From positions 372,001 to 436,000 of the forward strand of contig NZ_AP025458.1 of assembly GCF_024347295.1 (NCBI RefSeq): a DNA stretch of 64,000 nucleotides, given 5' to 3'. The position numbers and the translations under genes were made by a program. Shown in pieces: positions 50,610-59,145 of the stretch (positions are counted from its first letter, which is position 1; the number at the start of each line of letters is the position of its first letter). Source of the stretch: Vibrio artabrorum. GTDB lineage: Bacteria > Pseudomonadota > Gammaproteobacteria > Enterobacterales > Vibrionaceae. The notes below the pieces were generated by a model. It was given only the letters and a program-made list of their open reading frames with translations. It ran no database searches and had not been told where the DNA came from.

Positions 50610-51461
50610 ATGCTCAAACACCTTATGCAATATAGGATTGTCCGTATGGCTAAGGTGTTTGGGGTTTCTCGAAGTGGGTTTTATTACTGGATTGATAATC
50701 GCAATAAAGTCACTCAACGAAACGAGCACCGCAAGCAACTTGATATCAAAGTTCGCGAAGTCTTTGATGATAAAAAGGAACGTGATGGTGCAAGGCGTAT
50801 TCAAAAAGAACTTGAAGAAAATGGTAATAAGCACGATGTAAAAACCATCGCCGCGAGCATGAAGCGTCAGGGACTCGTTGCGAAGGCCGCCCGTAAGTTC
50901 AAAAGCACGACAGACAGTAAGCATAGGCTTCCCGTTGCCCCGAACTTGCTTGACCAAGACTTTAATGCGACAGCCCCAAATCAAAAATGGGCTGGAGATA
51001 TCACCTATCTCGCGACTAGCGAAGGCTGGATGTATTTAGCTGTTATTATCGACCTGTATTCACGGCAAGTCGTTGGTTGGTCAATGAGTACAAGAATGAC
51101 CGCAACTCTTGTCTGTGATGCGCTATCAATGGCTTTGTTCCGCAGAGGCATGCCAGAAGGAATGATTATCCATAGTGATAGAGGCAGCCAATATTGCTCA
51201 AAAGACTACCGAGACTTAATCGCAGCTCATAATTTAAAACAAAGTATGAGTAGGAAGGGAAATTGCTGGGATAACGCCTGTGTTGAAAGCTTTTTCCACA
51301 CAATGAAAGTAGAAGCCATCCAATACGAGCCGATAATGACGCGAGAAGAGATGCGCCAAGCGCTTTTTGAATATATCGAAGTTGATTATAATCGAACAAG
51401 AAGGCACAGTGCTCTTGGGTATCTAAGCCCAGTTAACTTTGAAAAACAATATGTCGCTTAA
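50610..51461 (+). CDS. IS3-family transposase OrfB (DDE catalytic part)
   Basis: OrfB has 283 residues if read from its own ATG, and is in the -1 frame relative to OrfA. It has an HTH_21 segment (VFDDKKERDGARRIQKEL) and an rve integrase core with the three acidic residues visible: D in WAGDITYL, D in IHSDRGSQY and E in NACVESFFHTMK. The frame is intact, so the element may still be active. It is normally made as a frameshift fusion with OrfA. Confidence 0.93.
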   Translation: MLKHLMQYRIVRMAKVFGVSRSGFYYWIDNRNKVTQRNEHRKQLDIKVREVFDDKKERDGARRIQKELEENGNKHDVKTIAASMKRQGLVAKAARKFKSTTDSKHRLPVAPNLLDQDFNATAPNQKWAGDITYLATSEGWMYLAVIIDLYSRQVVGWSMSTRMTATLVCDALSMALFRRGMPEGMIIHSDRGSQYCSKDYRDLIAAHNLKQSMSRKGNCWDNACVESFFHTMKVEAIQYEPIMTREEMRQALFEYIEVDYNRTRRHSALGYLSPVNFEKQYVA

Positions 51462-51490
51462 TGCGGTGTCCAGTCTGACTGGAGCAGATC

Positions 51491-51514
51491 ATGGGACTTT
51501 ATTACTCGTGTACA
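51491..51514 (-). repeat. Left terminal repeat of the Tn7-like island
   Basis: Read inward it begins TGTACACGAGTAATAAAGTC and continues CCAT. It agrees with the right terminus at 20 of 24 positions, including the AATAAAGTC-like core of the TnsB-type site. Only 42 bp of this end remain before the IS3 element, so further sites may have been lost. Confidence 0.7.
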
Positions 51515-51523
51515 AGATAATAG

Positions 51524-51550
51524 AAAGCCCATCTCGTGATGGGCTTTTTG
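51524..51550. terminator. Terminator, probably the original glmS terminator
   Basis: AAAGCCCATC-TCGT-GATGGGCTTT followed by TT on the plus strand. With the island removed it would lie about 40 bases after the glmS stop codon. It also serves metY from the other side. Confidence 0.8.
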
Positions 51551-51577
51551 TGTCTGTAGCTTAAAGCAGTGGCGTCA

Positions 51578-52846
51578 TTAAGCGCTCAGTGCTTGCTCTA
51601 GGTCAGCCAAGATATCGTCAATGTGTTCAATACCTACTGAGAGGCGAATCATCTCTGGTGATACACCGGCTTGTTTTTGTTCAGCTTCGCTTAGTTGACG
51701 GTGTGTCGTCGAAGCAGGGTGACAAGCGAGAGATTTCGCATCACCAATGTTGACCAAGCGTTTGAAGATTTGCAGTGCATCGTAAAAACGAACCCCGGCT
51801 TCGTAACCATCTTTTAAGCCAAAAGATAAAATCGCAGATGGTTTACCCTGCATGTACTTTTCGGCGAGTGGGTAGAATTCTGAATCAGGTAGGCCAGCGT
51901 AACTCACCCAACTGACTTTCTCGTGTTGCTTAAGGTATTCCGCTACTTTCAAGGCGTTCTCTGTGTGTCGCTCCATACGCAGCGATAGCGTCTCCAAACC
52001 TTGCATCAGCATGAAAGCATTCATGGGTGACAGTGCAGCACCTGTATTGCGTAGGGGAACGGTTCTAGCACGACCAATAAACGCAGCCTCACCAAAGGCC
52101 TCGGTATACACCACACCATGGTAAGAAGGCTCTGGCTGATTAAATACAGGGAAGCGGTCCTTGTGCTGTGCCCATGGGAATTTGCCTGAATCGACAATCA
52201 CGCCACCTAACGTTGTACCGTGACCACCCACGTATTTGGTTAGTGAATGCACCACGATGTCGGCCCCAAAATCGATAGGTTTACACAGCACGGGTGTGGC
52301 CACCGTGTTATCGACAATCACAGGCACACCTTGTGCGTGAGCAAGTTCTGCAACACGCTCTAAGTCGATAATATTACCTGCTGGGTTACCAATACTTTCA
52401 CAGTAAACCGCCTTGGTTTTTTCATCGATCAGCGCTGCTAAGCTTTCTGGTTTGTCATCTTTAGCAAAGCGAACTTCAATCCCTTGGTTTGGCAGCATGT
52501 GAGCAAATAGAGTGTAAGTACCGCCGTAAAGCTGAGGTGTTGAAACTATGTTGTCACCGATTTGAGCCAATGTTTGAATCGCATAGTTGATTGCTGCACT
52601 GCCCGCACTCACGACCAAACCAGCAATCCCACCTTCTAAGGCAGCCATACGTTTTTCTAGCACATCATTGGTTGGGTTCATTATGCGAGTGTAGATATTA
52701 CCTGGTACCGCAAGGTTGAAGAGGTCAGCACCGTGTTGTGCATCATCGAATTCGTAAGCAACGGTTTGGTAGATTGGTGTGGCAACCGATTTGGTTGTTG
52801 GATCAGTTTCGTAACCGAAGTGAATCGAGAGTGTTTCGTCTTTCAT
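51578..52846 (-). CDS. metY: O-acetylhomoserine aminocarboxypropyltransferase
   Basis: This PLP-dependent enzyme uses sulfide and O-acetylhomoserine to form homocysteine (direct sulfhydrylation), and some members also show cysteine synthase activity. At 422 residues it is typical of MetY, longer than MetB or MetC. The PLP lysine is in HSLTKYVGGHG (about residue 207), and ALEGGIAGLVVSAGSAA and IVDNTVATP are cofactor-binding segments. It is monocistronic and convergent with the island. Confidence 0.92.
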   Translation of the reverse strand: MKDETLSIHFGYETDPTTKSVATPIYQTVAYEFDDAQHGADLFNLAVPGNIYTRIMNPTNDVLEKRMAALEGGIAGLVVSAGSAAINYAIQTLAQIGDNIVSTPQLYGGTYTLFAHMLPNQGIEVRFAKDDKPESLAALIDEKTKAVYCESIGNPAGNIIDLERVAELAHAQGVPVIVDNTVATPVLCKPIDFGADIVVHSLTKYVGGHGTTLGGVIVDSGKFPWAQHKDRFPVFNQPEPSYHGVVYTEAFGEAAFIGRARTVPLRNTGAALSPMNAFMLMQGLETLSLRMERHTENALKVAEYLKQHEKVSWVSYAGLPDSEFYPLAEKYMQGKPSAILSFGLKDGYEAGVRFYDALQIFKRLVNIGDAKSLACHPASTTHRQLSEAEQKQAGVSPEMIRLSVGIEHIDDILADLEQALSA

Positions 52847-52989
52847 GAGTCTTCCCTGAACGATTGAATAGTCTGTGTACTTTTATATTGCCGATTTTTT
52901 TATAAAAGAAAAGCATCTTTAGTCAAATAGAGGGAACTCGATGAGAGAGTCAGATCGTTGATCGAGAAGGTGCAGAGCTAGAAAAGCAA

Positions 52990-53026
52990 AAAGCCAGAGC
53001 AGTGTAAACTGTTCTGGCTTTTCTAA
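52990..53026 (-). terminator. tRNA-Ile2 terminator
   Basis: AAAGCCAGA and TCTGGCTTT form the stem with an inner CAG/CTG pair, followed on the minus strand by T residues, directly after the tRNA. Confidence 0.8.
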
Positions 53027-53028
53027 TT

Positions 53029-53104
53029 TGGTGGCCCCTCCCAGATTTGAACTGGGGACCGAACGATTATGAGTCGTGCGCTCTAACCACTGAGCTAAGG
53101 GGCC
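53029..53104 (-). tRNA. ileX: tRNA-Ile2 (anticodon CAT, lysidine-modified)
   Basis: The 76-nt gene folds as a tRNA: acceptor GGCCCCT/AGGGGCC, D arm with GTGGTTAGAG, anticodon loop CTCATAA, T loop TTCAAAT, and encoded CCA. The CAT anticodon with this acceptor sequence matches the AUA-reading isoleucine tRNA whose C34 becomes lysidine, not a methionine tRNA. Confidence 0.93.
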
Positions 53105-53115
53105 GTAGGGCATAG

Positions 53116-53144
53116 ATTATAGGGGAAGCGTTCAATGGTGTCTA
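53116..53144 (-). promoter_or_regulatory. tRNA-Ile2 promoter
   Basis: On the minus strand: TAGACA (53139-53144), 17-bp spacer, consensus TATAAT (53116-53121), 12 bp before the tRNA. The -35 box lies within a 12-bp palindrome GTGTCTAGACAC (53138-53149). Confidence 0.7.
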
Positions 53145-53199
53145 GACACTATAGGGGCCAATTCCGCTTACATCTTAGCCACTTAAATCATGCAGGCAC

Positions 53200-53227
53200 A
53201 AAAAAGGTGAGCCAACGCTCACCTTTT
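53200..53227 (-). terminator. rpoD operon terminator
   Basis: GGTGAGC-CAAC-GCTCACC with a T-run on the minus strand, 42 bp after rpoD. Confidence 0.88.
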
Positions 53228-53268
53228 ATTCTGCATGCTTAAATATTAACCCGCATTCAAGCGTGTGA

Positions 53269-55113
53269 TTACTCGTCTAGGAAGCTACGCAGAGTTTCTG
53301 AGCGGCTTGGGTGACGAAGTTTACGCAATGCTTTTGCTTCAATCTGACGGATACGTTCACGAGTTACGTCGAACTGCTTACCCACTTCTTCAAGAGTGTG
53401 GTCAGTGTTCATGTCGATACCGAAACGCATACGCAGTACTTTAGCTTCACGAGGAGTCAGGCCAGCAAGAACGTCTTTAGTTGCACCACGTAGGCTGGTG
53501 GCCGTTGCAGAGTCTAAAGGAAGCTCGAGAGTGGTATCCTCGATGAAATCACCTAGGTGCGAATCTTCGTCGTCACCGATTGGTGTCTCCATTGAGATTG
53601 GCTCTTTAGCGATTTTCAGTACTTTACGGATCTTATCTTCCGGCATTTGCATGCGTTCAGCCAGTTCTTCCGGAAGTGGTTCACGGCCCATCTCTTGTAG
53701 CATTTGACGAGAGATACGGTTTAGTTTGTTGATCGTTTCGATCATGTGAACCGGGATACGGATAGTACGAGCTTGGTCGGCAATTGAACGAGTGATTGCT
53801 TGACGGATCCACCACGTAGCGTAAGTCGAGAACTTGTAACCACGACGGTATTCAAACTTATCTACGGCTTTCATCAGACCAATGTTACCTTCTTGGATGA
53901 GATCCAAGAATTGTAAACCACGGTTTGTGTACTTTTTAGCAATCGAGATTACTAGACGTAAGTTCGCTTCAACCATCTCTTTCTTCGCACGACGAGCTTT
54001 CGCTTCACCGATAGACATACGACGGCTAATATCTTTGATGCTTTGAACTGTCAGAGACGTTTCACGTTCGATCATATCCAGTTTTTGGATAGAACGGCGA
54101 ATGTCGTGCTCGTTACGTTTGATTTTTTCTACGTATGGCTTGTCTGAAGCAAGCACTTCATCCAACCACGCTTCGCTTGATTCGTTGCCTGTAAATAGGG
54201 CAATGAATGATTTCTTCGGCATTTTAGCGTACTCAACCGTTTGACGCATGATCAGGCGTTCTTGAGTACGTACACGATCCATTGAAGTGCGAAGTTCATT
54301 GACTAGGTAATCAAACTGTTTTGGTGTTAGACGGAACTCTTTGAATACGTCTTGCATCATTGTTGTTGCAATCGTGGCTTTCGGGCTTTCGTGGCCGTAT
54401 TCATTGATCGCTAGCTGACGGTTTTGGTAGCTGGTGCGAAGTGCTGTAAACTTCTCTAGAGCAAGCTCAGGATCAATACCTGTATCTTCTTCTTCCGCTT
54501 CCTCGTCGTCTTCCGCTTCTTCTTCGTCTTCGTCGTCTAGATCTGTTTCAGCCAGTTCTGAACCGATGTGTGTTGCCGTTGGTGCAGCCGTGCCATCGTC
54601 GTCTGGGTCAACAAAGCCATTAATTAGGTCGGTTAAGCGAATTTCTTCTGCTTGTACGCGATCAAACTGTTCCAGAATGTATGGAATGGTACCTGGGTAC
54701 TCAGCCACAGAGAGTTGAACAGTATTGATGCCATCTTCAATGCGTTTAGCAATATCGATCTCGCCTTCACGAGTCAGTAGCTCAACGGTACCCATTTCAC
54801 GCATATACATACGAACAGGGTCAGTAGTTCGGCCAATTTCGCTCTCTACGCTGGAAAGCGCAGCAGCAGCAGCTTCAGCTGCATCTTCATCTATATTGGC
54901 ATCGTCATCATTCAGCGCAAGATCATCAGCATCAGGCGCAGTTTCAACTACCTTGATACCCATGTCGTTAATCATTTGAATGATGTCTTCTACCTGTTCA
55001 GAATCCACGATTTCTGCAGGTAGGTGGTCGTTTACTTCGGCGTAGGTCAGATAGCCTTGTTCCTTGCCTTTAATAACAAGTAATTTTAGCTGTGACTGCG
55101 GATTTTGATCCAT
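53269..55113 (-). CDS. rpoD: RNA polymerase sigma-70 factor RpoD
   Basis: This is the main housekeeping sigma factor. The 614-residue protein has region 1.1 (1-80), region 1.2 ([11 protein letters not shown]), a non-conserved segment with a very acidic run (about 195-215), and region 2 ([27 protein letters not shown], then [13 protein letters not shown]). Regions 3 and 4 include the final helix-turn-helix [14 protein letters not shown]. It closes the rpsU-yqeY-dnaG-rpoD operon. Confidence 0.98.
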   Translation of the reverse strand: MDQNPQSQLKLLVIKGKEQGYLTYAEVNDHLPAEIVDSEQVEDIIQMINDMGIKVVETAPDADDLALNDDDANIDEDAAEAAAAALSSVESEIGRTTDPVRMYMREMGTVELLTREGEIDIAKRIEDGINTVQLSVAEYPGTIPYILEQFDRVQAEEIRLTDLINGFVDPDDDGTAAPTATHIGSELAETDLDDEDEEEAEDDEEAEEEDTGIDPELALEKFTALRTSYQNRQLAINEYGHESPKATIATTMMQDVFKEFRLTPKQFDYLVNELRTSMDRVRTQERLIMRQTVEYAKMPKKSFIALFTGNESSEAWLDEVLASDKPYVEKIKRNEHDIRRSIQKLDMIERETSLTVQSIKDISRRMSIGEAKARRAKKEMVEANLRLVISIAKKYTNRGLQFLDLIQEGNIGLMKAVDKFEYRRGYKFSTYATWWIRQAITRSIADQARTIRIPVHMIETINKLNRISRQMLQEMGREPLPEELAERMQMPEDKIRKVLKIAKEPISMETPIGDDEDSHLGDFIEDTTLELPLDSATATSLRGATKDVLAGLTPREAKVLRMRFGIDMNTDHTLEEVGKQFDVTRERIRQIEAKALRKLRHPSRSETLRSFLDE

Positions 55114-55212
55114 AGATGATATCCAACTTCAGGTCTGGTGAAGGATGTTGCATTCTCAAATGCAAACCAATTATGTTAACAAATTTATTAAATGCTGACT
55201 AATCAAACAGGG

Positions 55213-56964
55213 TTACGCTTTTAGATCTCGCATTAAAGCGAGTAGCTCCCTTTTTTCTTCGGCTGATAAACCGACACTTCTTGCTTTGGCCTGCAGGTTT
55301 TCAATTTGTTTTTCAACGCACTGGGCAAGGATATTGTCCAATGAATCTAAAAATATGTCTTCTTGGTTGTCTTCGTCGAGGGGGATTTCCCAGCTCGCAA
55401 GACGAGACAGAAGAGCCTCATGTTTATTTTCTCGCCAATGTTCTAATAATTGGCCTGTGCTGATATGGGGATTCACTCGGCAGATATCAAGTACTTCGAC
55501 GAATAAACTTAATCCAGGTAGTGGTAACCCCTTAATGCTTGATAAATCCGGTATCATATCAGCATAGCTCGGATTTTGGATAAGCAAAGCAATAACCTCA
55601 CGCATTGGCGTGCGCTTAAGCTCTTTATGCGGTTGAGGTGCCGGGTTCTTTGTGTGAACGCGAGCACGTCTCAATTGATTATCAAATCCAGTCCGCTCAT
55701 CGAGCAGTTTTTCGAGCAGCTCTTGGAAGTAAACGTCTGGGATTTTGTTAATCAAAGCGCTGGCGTGTGCACGCAGTGCTGATTTCCCTTCCGTTGTTCC
55801 TAAGTTTAGTTTATGCAGTTCGATGAGGTTATCAAACAAGTAAGTCGAGAGCGGCGTCGCATTTTGCACGAGTTGTTCAAACGCGCTTTTGCCGTGTTCT
55901 CTTATATAACTATCAGGGTCTTCGCCATCCGGCAAAAATAGAAACTTTAATGTATTACCTGTTTTTAGAAACTCTAATGCGTTTTCTAATGCACGCCACG
56001 CTGCCTCTTTACCCGCTCGGTCACCGTCATAACAACAAACCACGGTGTTGGTTTGTCGGAACAACAATTGAACGTGATCACCCGTGGTTGAGGTGCCCAG
56101 TGACGCGACAGAGTAATCGACACCGTATTGTGCCAGAGCAACGACATCCATGTAACCTTCAACCACAAGTATCTGAGGCGGTTCACGGTAGGCTTGCATC
56201 ACTTCATAAAGACCGTAAAGCTCTTTGCCTTTATGAAAGATAGGGGTTTCTGGTGAGTTGAGATATTTCGGTGTGCCGTCTTCTAATACACGACCGCCAA
56301 ATCCAATCACTCGGCCACGGCGATCACGAATTGGAAACATCACGCGGCCACGGAATCGATCGTATCGGTTGCCTTTATCGTTCTCGATTAACATGCCACC
56401 AGTAACCAGCATGTCTTGGGCTTCTTTTTGTTGCCCAAAGTTTTTACGAACAAGGTCCCACTCGTCGGCCACGTAACCAATACCAAACTTCTGGACGATT
56501 TCGCCAGAGAGCCCACGATTCTTTAGGTACTCAATCGCTGGTTTGTTGCTTGATATCTTAAGTTGTGAGCGATAAAAGTTGCTGATGCCGCCCATTAAGT
56601 CATAGAGATTACGTTTTTGTTCGCTGTTGGCTCTGGGTGTTGTCGATATTTCACCGCTGCGTTGCTCTCTTGGGACCTCTAACCCTAGAAATGAAGCAAG
56701 TTCTTCAATCGCTTCCACGAAATCGAGGCGTTCGAACTCCATCATGAAGTCGATAGCATTGCCGTGCACGCCACAGCCAAAGCAGTGATAAAACTGTTTT
56801 TCTTGGCTTACGCTGAAAGAGGGGGTTTTCTCGTTGTGAAATGGGCAACAAGCACCGTAGTTTTTGCCTTTTTTCTTAAGTTTCACGCGTGCGTCCACAA
56901 TATCGACAATGTCGAGACGCGCTAGGAGATCATCGATGAAACTACGCGGGATGTGTCCTGCCAT
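55213..56964 (-). CDS. dnaG: DNA primase
   Basis: DnaG makes RNA primers at the replication fork. The 583-residue protein has the CHC2 zinc finger (CPFHNEKTPSF and FHCFGCGV-like YHCFGCGVHG, about 40-65), the TOPRIM core (LVVEGYMDVVALAQYG at about 262, CYDGDRAGKEA at about 307) and the C-terminal DnaB-binding domain (about 440-583). It lies between yqeY and rpoD. Confidence 0.97.
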   Translation of the reverse strand: MAGHIPRSFIDDLLARLDIVDIVDARVKLKKKGKNYGACCPFHNEKTPSFSVSQEKQFYHCFGCGVHGNAIDFMMEFERLDFVEAIEELASFLGLEVPREQRSGEISTTPRANSEQKRNLYDLMGGISNFYRSQLKISSNKPAIEYLKNRGLSGEIVQKFGIGYVADEWDLVRKNFGQQKEAQDMLVTGGMLIENDKGNRYDRFRGRVMFPIRDRRGRVIGFGGRVLEDGTPKYLNSPETPIFHKGKELYGLYEVMQAYREPPQILVVEGYMDVVALAQYGVDYSVASLGTSTTGDHVQLLFRQTNTVVCCYDGDRAGKEAAWRALENALEFLKTGNTLKFLFLPDGEDPDSYIREHGKSAFEQLVQNATPLSTYLFDNLIELHKLNLGTTEGKSALRAHASALINKIPDVYFQELLEKLLDERTGFDNQLRRARVHTKNPAPQPHKELKRTPMREVIALLIQNPSYADMIPDLSSIKGLPLPGLSLFVEVLDICRVNPHISTGQLLEHWRENKHEALLSRLASWEIPLDEDNQEDIFLDSLDNILAQCVEKQIENLQAKARSVGLSAEEKRELLALMRDLKA

Positions 56965-57030
56965 AAAACCTTAGAAAAATACACTAACTGGGAGTGTGGG
57001 TAATAATAGTTTGAATGGGTTACAGATACA

Positions 57031-57067
57031 AACAAGCCGTGCGTTCCGAAGGATTGCACGGCTTGTT
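57031..57067 (-). terminator. Intercistronic attenuating hairpin before dnaG
   Basis: AACAAGCCGTGC and GCACGGCTTGTT form a perfect 12-bp stem with a 13-base loop, in the 119-bp gap between yqeY and dnaG. In E. coli a partial terminator between rpsU and dnaG keeps primase low; this looks like the counterpart. Confidence 0.6.
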
Positions 57068-57083
57068 GCAATTTGATTTGGGA

Positions 57084-57527
57084 TTAAGCGAGTTTAGAAC
57101 GAACTAAACCACTAACTTTCCCCATATCTGCACGCCCTTGAATTTGTGGTTTCAAGATAGCCATTACTTTACCCATGTCTTGCATGCCCGCAGGTTGAGC
57201 TTCAGAAATTGCGCTATCAAGTAGTGCAATGACTTCTGCTTCCGTTAGCGGTTGAGGCATAAAGCCTTCAAGTACCGTAATTTCTGCTTTTTCCACGTCA
57301 GCAAGATCTTGACGATTTGCTGATTCATATTGAGCAACAGAATCGCGACGTTGCTTAACCATTTTAACTAATACAGCAAGAATGTCGTCGTCGTTCAGAG
57401 TGATCCGTTCGTCAACTTCACGTTGCTTGATTGCTGAAAGAGCTAAGCGGATAGTGCCAAGGCGCGGTTTGTCCTTGGCTTTCATCGCTAATTTTTGCTC
57501 TTCTTTGAGTTGTTCAATAAGAGCCAT
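57084..57527 (-). CDS. yqeY: GatB/YqeY domain protein
   Basis: The 147-residue helical protein belongs to the YqeY family, related to the tail domain of the GatB amidotransferase subunit. It starts LIEQLKEEQKLAMKAKDKPRL and ends MGKVSGLVRSKL, as in other members. Its exact role is unknown; a tRNA-linked function has been proposed from the GatB similarity. It lies 25 bp after rpsU, inside the macromolecular synthesis operon, where E. coli has no such gene. Confidence 0.92.
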   Translation of the reverse strand: MALIEQLKEEQKLAMKAKDKPRLGTIRLALSAIKQREVDERITLNDDDILAVLVKMVKQRRDSVAQYESANRQDLADVEKAEITVLEGFMPQPLTEAEVIALLDSAISEAQPAGMQDMGKVMAILKPQIQGRADMGKVSGLVRSKLA

Positions 57528-57552
57528 AACTCAGTCCTTATGGATTAAGTTA

Positions 57553-57768
57553 TTAGTACAGGCGAACGCGACGTGCGTTTTCGCGAGCTAGCTTCTTAGC
57601 GTGACGCTTTTGAGCTGCTGCTTTAGCGCGTTTGCGAACTGTAGTTGGCTTTTCGTAATGCTCACGACGACGCACTTCAGAAAGGATACCTGCTTTTTCA
57701 CAAGAGCGCTTGAAACGACGTAGTGCAACGTCGAACGGTTCGTTTTCACGTACTTTAACTATTGGCAT
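57553..57768 (-). CDS. rpsU: 30S ribosomal protein S21
   Basis: This 71-residue basic protein matches S21 ([21 protein letters not shown]). It helps initiation by supporting the anti-Shine-Dalgarno region of 16S rRNA. It heads the operon with yqeY, dnaG and rpoD and diverges from tsaD. Confidence 0.98.
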   Translation of the reverse strand: MPIVKVRENEPFDVALRRFKRSCEKAGILSEVRRREHYEKPTTVRKRAKAAAQKRHAKKLARENARRVRLY

Positions 57769-58026
57769 ATGCCTTTCACCTCAGGGGTTATTCATTATCG
57801 CTGGTCATTCAGTACCAAATCAGAGAAGTTACCCATCGAGCTAACTCTCTATTCGCGTTTGGCCATTAACCAGCTTGATCAAAAATGGTGCGGAATTTTA
57901 ATCCGATCACAGTGGCTTTGTAAAGCACTTTGTCGATTATAGTCTGTACAATATTTGTTTGAAGCGCTTAGGCAGGGTAATATTGCGTTAATTTCCCATT
58001 TTAGACGAAAGCGTGCCGAGAAAATT

Positions 58027-59043
58027 ATGCGCATTATTGGTATTGAAACCTCTTGTGATGAAACAGGAATCGCGATTTATGATGATGAGCAAGGGCTGCT
58101 TTCTCATCAATTATATAGCCAAGTAAAGCTGCACGCCGATTACGGTGGTGTGGTGCCTGAGCTAGCTTCGCGTGACCACGTGAAAAAAACAATTCCTCTG
58201 ATTAAAGCGGCATTAGCGGAAGCGAATCTGACCTCGAAAGGCATTGATGGTGTGGCTTACACCGCTGGCCCGGGGTTGGTGGGTGCACTGCTTGTAGGTG
58301 CAACGATTGGTCGTAGTATTGCTTATGCGTGGGGCGTGCCTGCTGTGCCTGTTCACCATATGGAAGGTCACCTGCTTGCGCCAATGTTAGAAGATAACCC
58401 ACCTCCATTCCCATTTGTGGCTCTGCTGGTTTCTGGCGGCCATACCATGATGGTCGAAGTGAAAGGTATTGGTGAATACCGAATCCTTGGTGAGTCGATT
58501 GATGATGCCGCGGGTGAAGCGTTTGATAAAACCGCGAAACTGATGGGCTTAGATTACCCTGGTGGTCCACTGCTATCTCGCTTGGCAGAAAAAGGCACTC
58601 CGGGTCGTTTTAAGTTCCCGCGCCCAATGACCGATCGTCCGGGTTTAGATATGAGCTTTTCTGGTCTGAAGACGTTCGCAGCGAATACCATTCGCGACAA
58701 CGATAATGATGACCAAACGCGTGCTGATATCGCCTACGCGTTCCAAGAAGCGGTTTGTGCAACCTTAGTCATCAAGTGTAAACGCGCCTTGGTAGAAACG
58801 GGCATGAAACGTATAGTGATTGCTGGCGGTGTAAGTGCCAACAAACAACTGCGTGTTGAGCTTGAAGCTCTTGCCAAGAAAATCGGTGGTGAGGTGTACT
58901 ACCCACGCACAGAATTCTGTACAGATAATGGTGCGATGATCGCTTATGCGGGTATGCAGCGCTTGAAGAATGGCGAAACAGCGGATTTATCCGTTCACGC
59001 CACACCGCGTTGGCCCATTGACCAACTAGAGCCAATTGCGTAA
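58027..59043 (+). CDS. tsaD: tRNA N6-threonylcarbamoyladenosine transferase TsaD
   Basis: TsaD transfers the threonylcarbamoyl group to A37 of ANN-decoding tRNAs together with TsaB, TsaE and TsaC. I start it at 58027 ([13 protein letters not shown]), giving 338 residues, the usual length; an in-frame ATG at 57955 adds 24 residues that have no counterpart. The iron ligands are in HMEGHLLAP (about 111-115) and the ATP site includes [10 protein letters not shown]. It diverges from rpsU, as in E. coli. Confidence 0.97.
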   Translation: MRIIGIETSCDETGIAIYDDEQGLLSHQLYSQVKLHADYGGVVPELASRDHVKKTIPLIKAALAEANLTSKGIDGVAYTAGPGLVGALLVGATIGRSIAYAWGVPAVPVHHMEGHLLAPMLEDNPPPFPFVALLVSGGHTMMVEVKGIGEYRILGESIDDAAGEAFDKTAKLMGLDYPGGPLLSRLAEKGTPGRFKFPRPMTDRPGLDMSFSGLKTFAANTIRDNDNDDQTRADIAYAFQEAVCATLVIKCKRALVETGMKRIVIAGGVSANKQLRVELEALAKKIGGEVYYPRTEFCTDNGAMIAYAGMQRLKNGETADLSVHATPRWPIDQLEPIA

Positions 59044-59062
59044 TTGGCTATAGTGTTTCGAT

Positions 59063-59089
59063 AAACGGTCGCTTGGTGCGGCCGTTTTT
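59063..59089 (+). terminator. tsaD terminator
   Basis: AACGGTCGC and GCGGCCGTT form the stem with one mismatch, followed by T residues. Confidence 0.75.
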
Positions 59090-59145
59090 ATATATTGTTG
59101 CTTTATCAGCTTAACGATGTTCGTAGATAGATATTAGGGAAGAAA

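Larger units (their letters stand above)
50268..51472 (+). mobile_element. IS3-family insertion sequence, complete
   Basis: The 1205-bp element has imperfect terminal inverted repeats: left TGGACACTGAGTTAAGTGAG, right (inverted) TGGACACCGCATTAAGCGAC. It encodes two overlapping frames joined by an A6G slippery site at 50556-50562. Flanks are GTTT on the left and GTCT on the right, so no exact target duplication is present, which suggests deletion next to one end or recombination after insertion. It interrupts the unknown gene and ends 42 bp inside the left terminus of the Tn7-like island. Confidence 0.9.
42462..51514. mobile_element. Tn7-like island at attTn7, no tns genes (relic or non-autonomous)
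   Basis: The element is bounded by TGT at 42462 and ACA at 51514. The terminal 24 bases of both ends are inverted copies with 20 identical positions (right end starts TGTACGAGAGTATTAAAGTC, left end read inward TGTACACGAGTAATAAAGTC). The right end faces glmS, starts 25 bp after its stop codon and contains three tandem 20-bp sites like Tn7 TnsB sites. Flanks are TAGAT before 42462 and AGATA after 51514, sharing AGAT directly at both borders, so a 5-bp target duplication is nearly but not exactly seen. Cargo is a PTS/GH4 operon, its GntR regulator, an unknown gene and an IS3 element. No tnsA, B, C or D is recognised. Confidence 0.72.

Noticed and set aside
42462..51514. CRISPR array or Cas genes inside the Tn7-like island
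   Set aside because: The only repeats are the three adjacent 20-mers without spacers, and no protein resembles Cas6, Cas7 or Cas8.
42457..51519. Exact 5-bp target duplication of the island
   Set aside because: TAGAT and AGATA are offset by one base; only AGAT is shared, so I do not claim a true duplication.
54434..54718. Serine-rich frame antisense to rpoD
   Set aside because: It is a mirror of the acidic codons of RpoD region 1 and not a gene.
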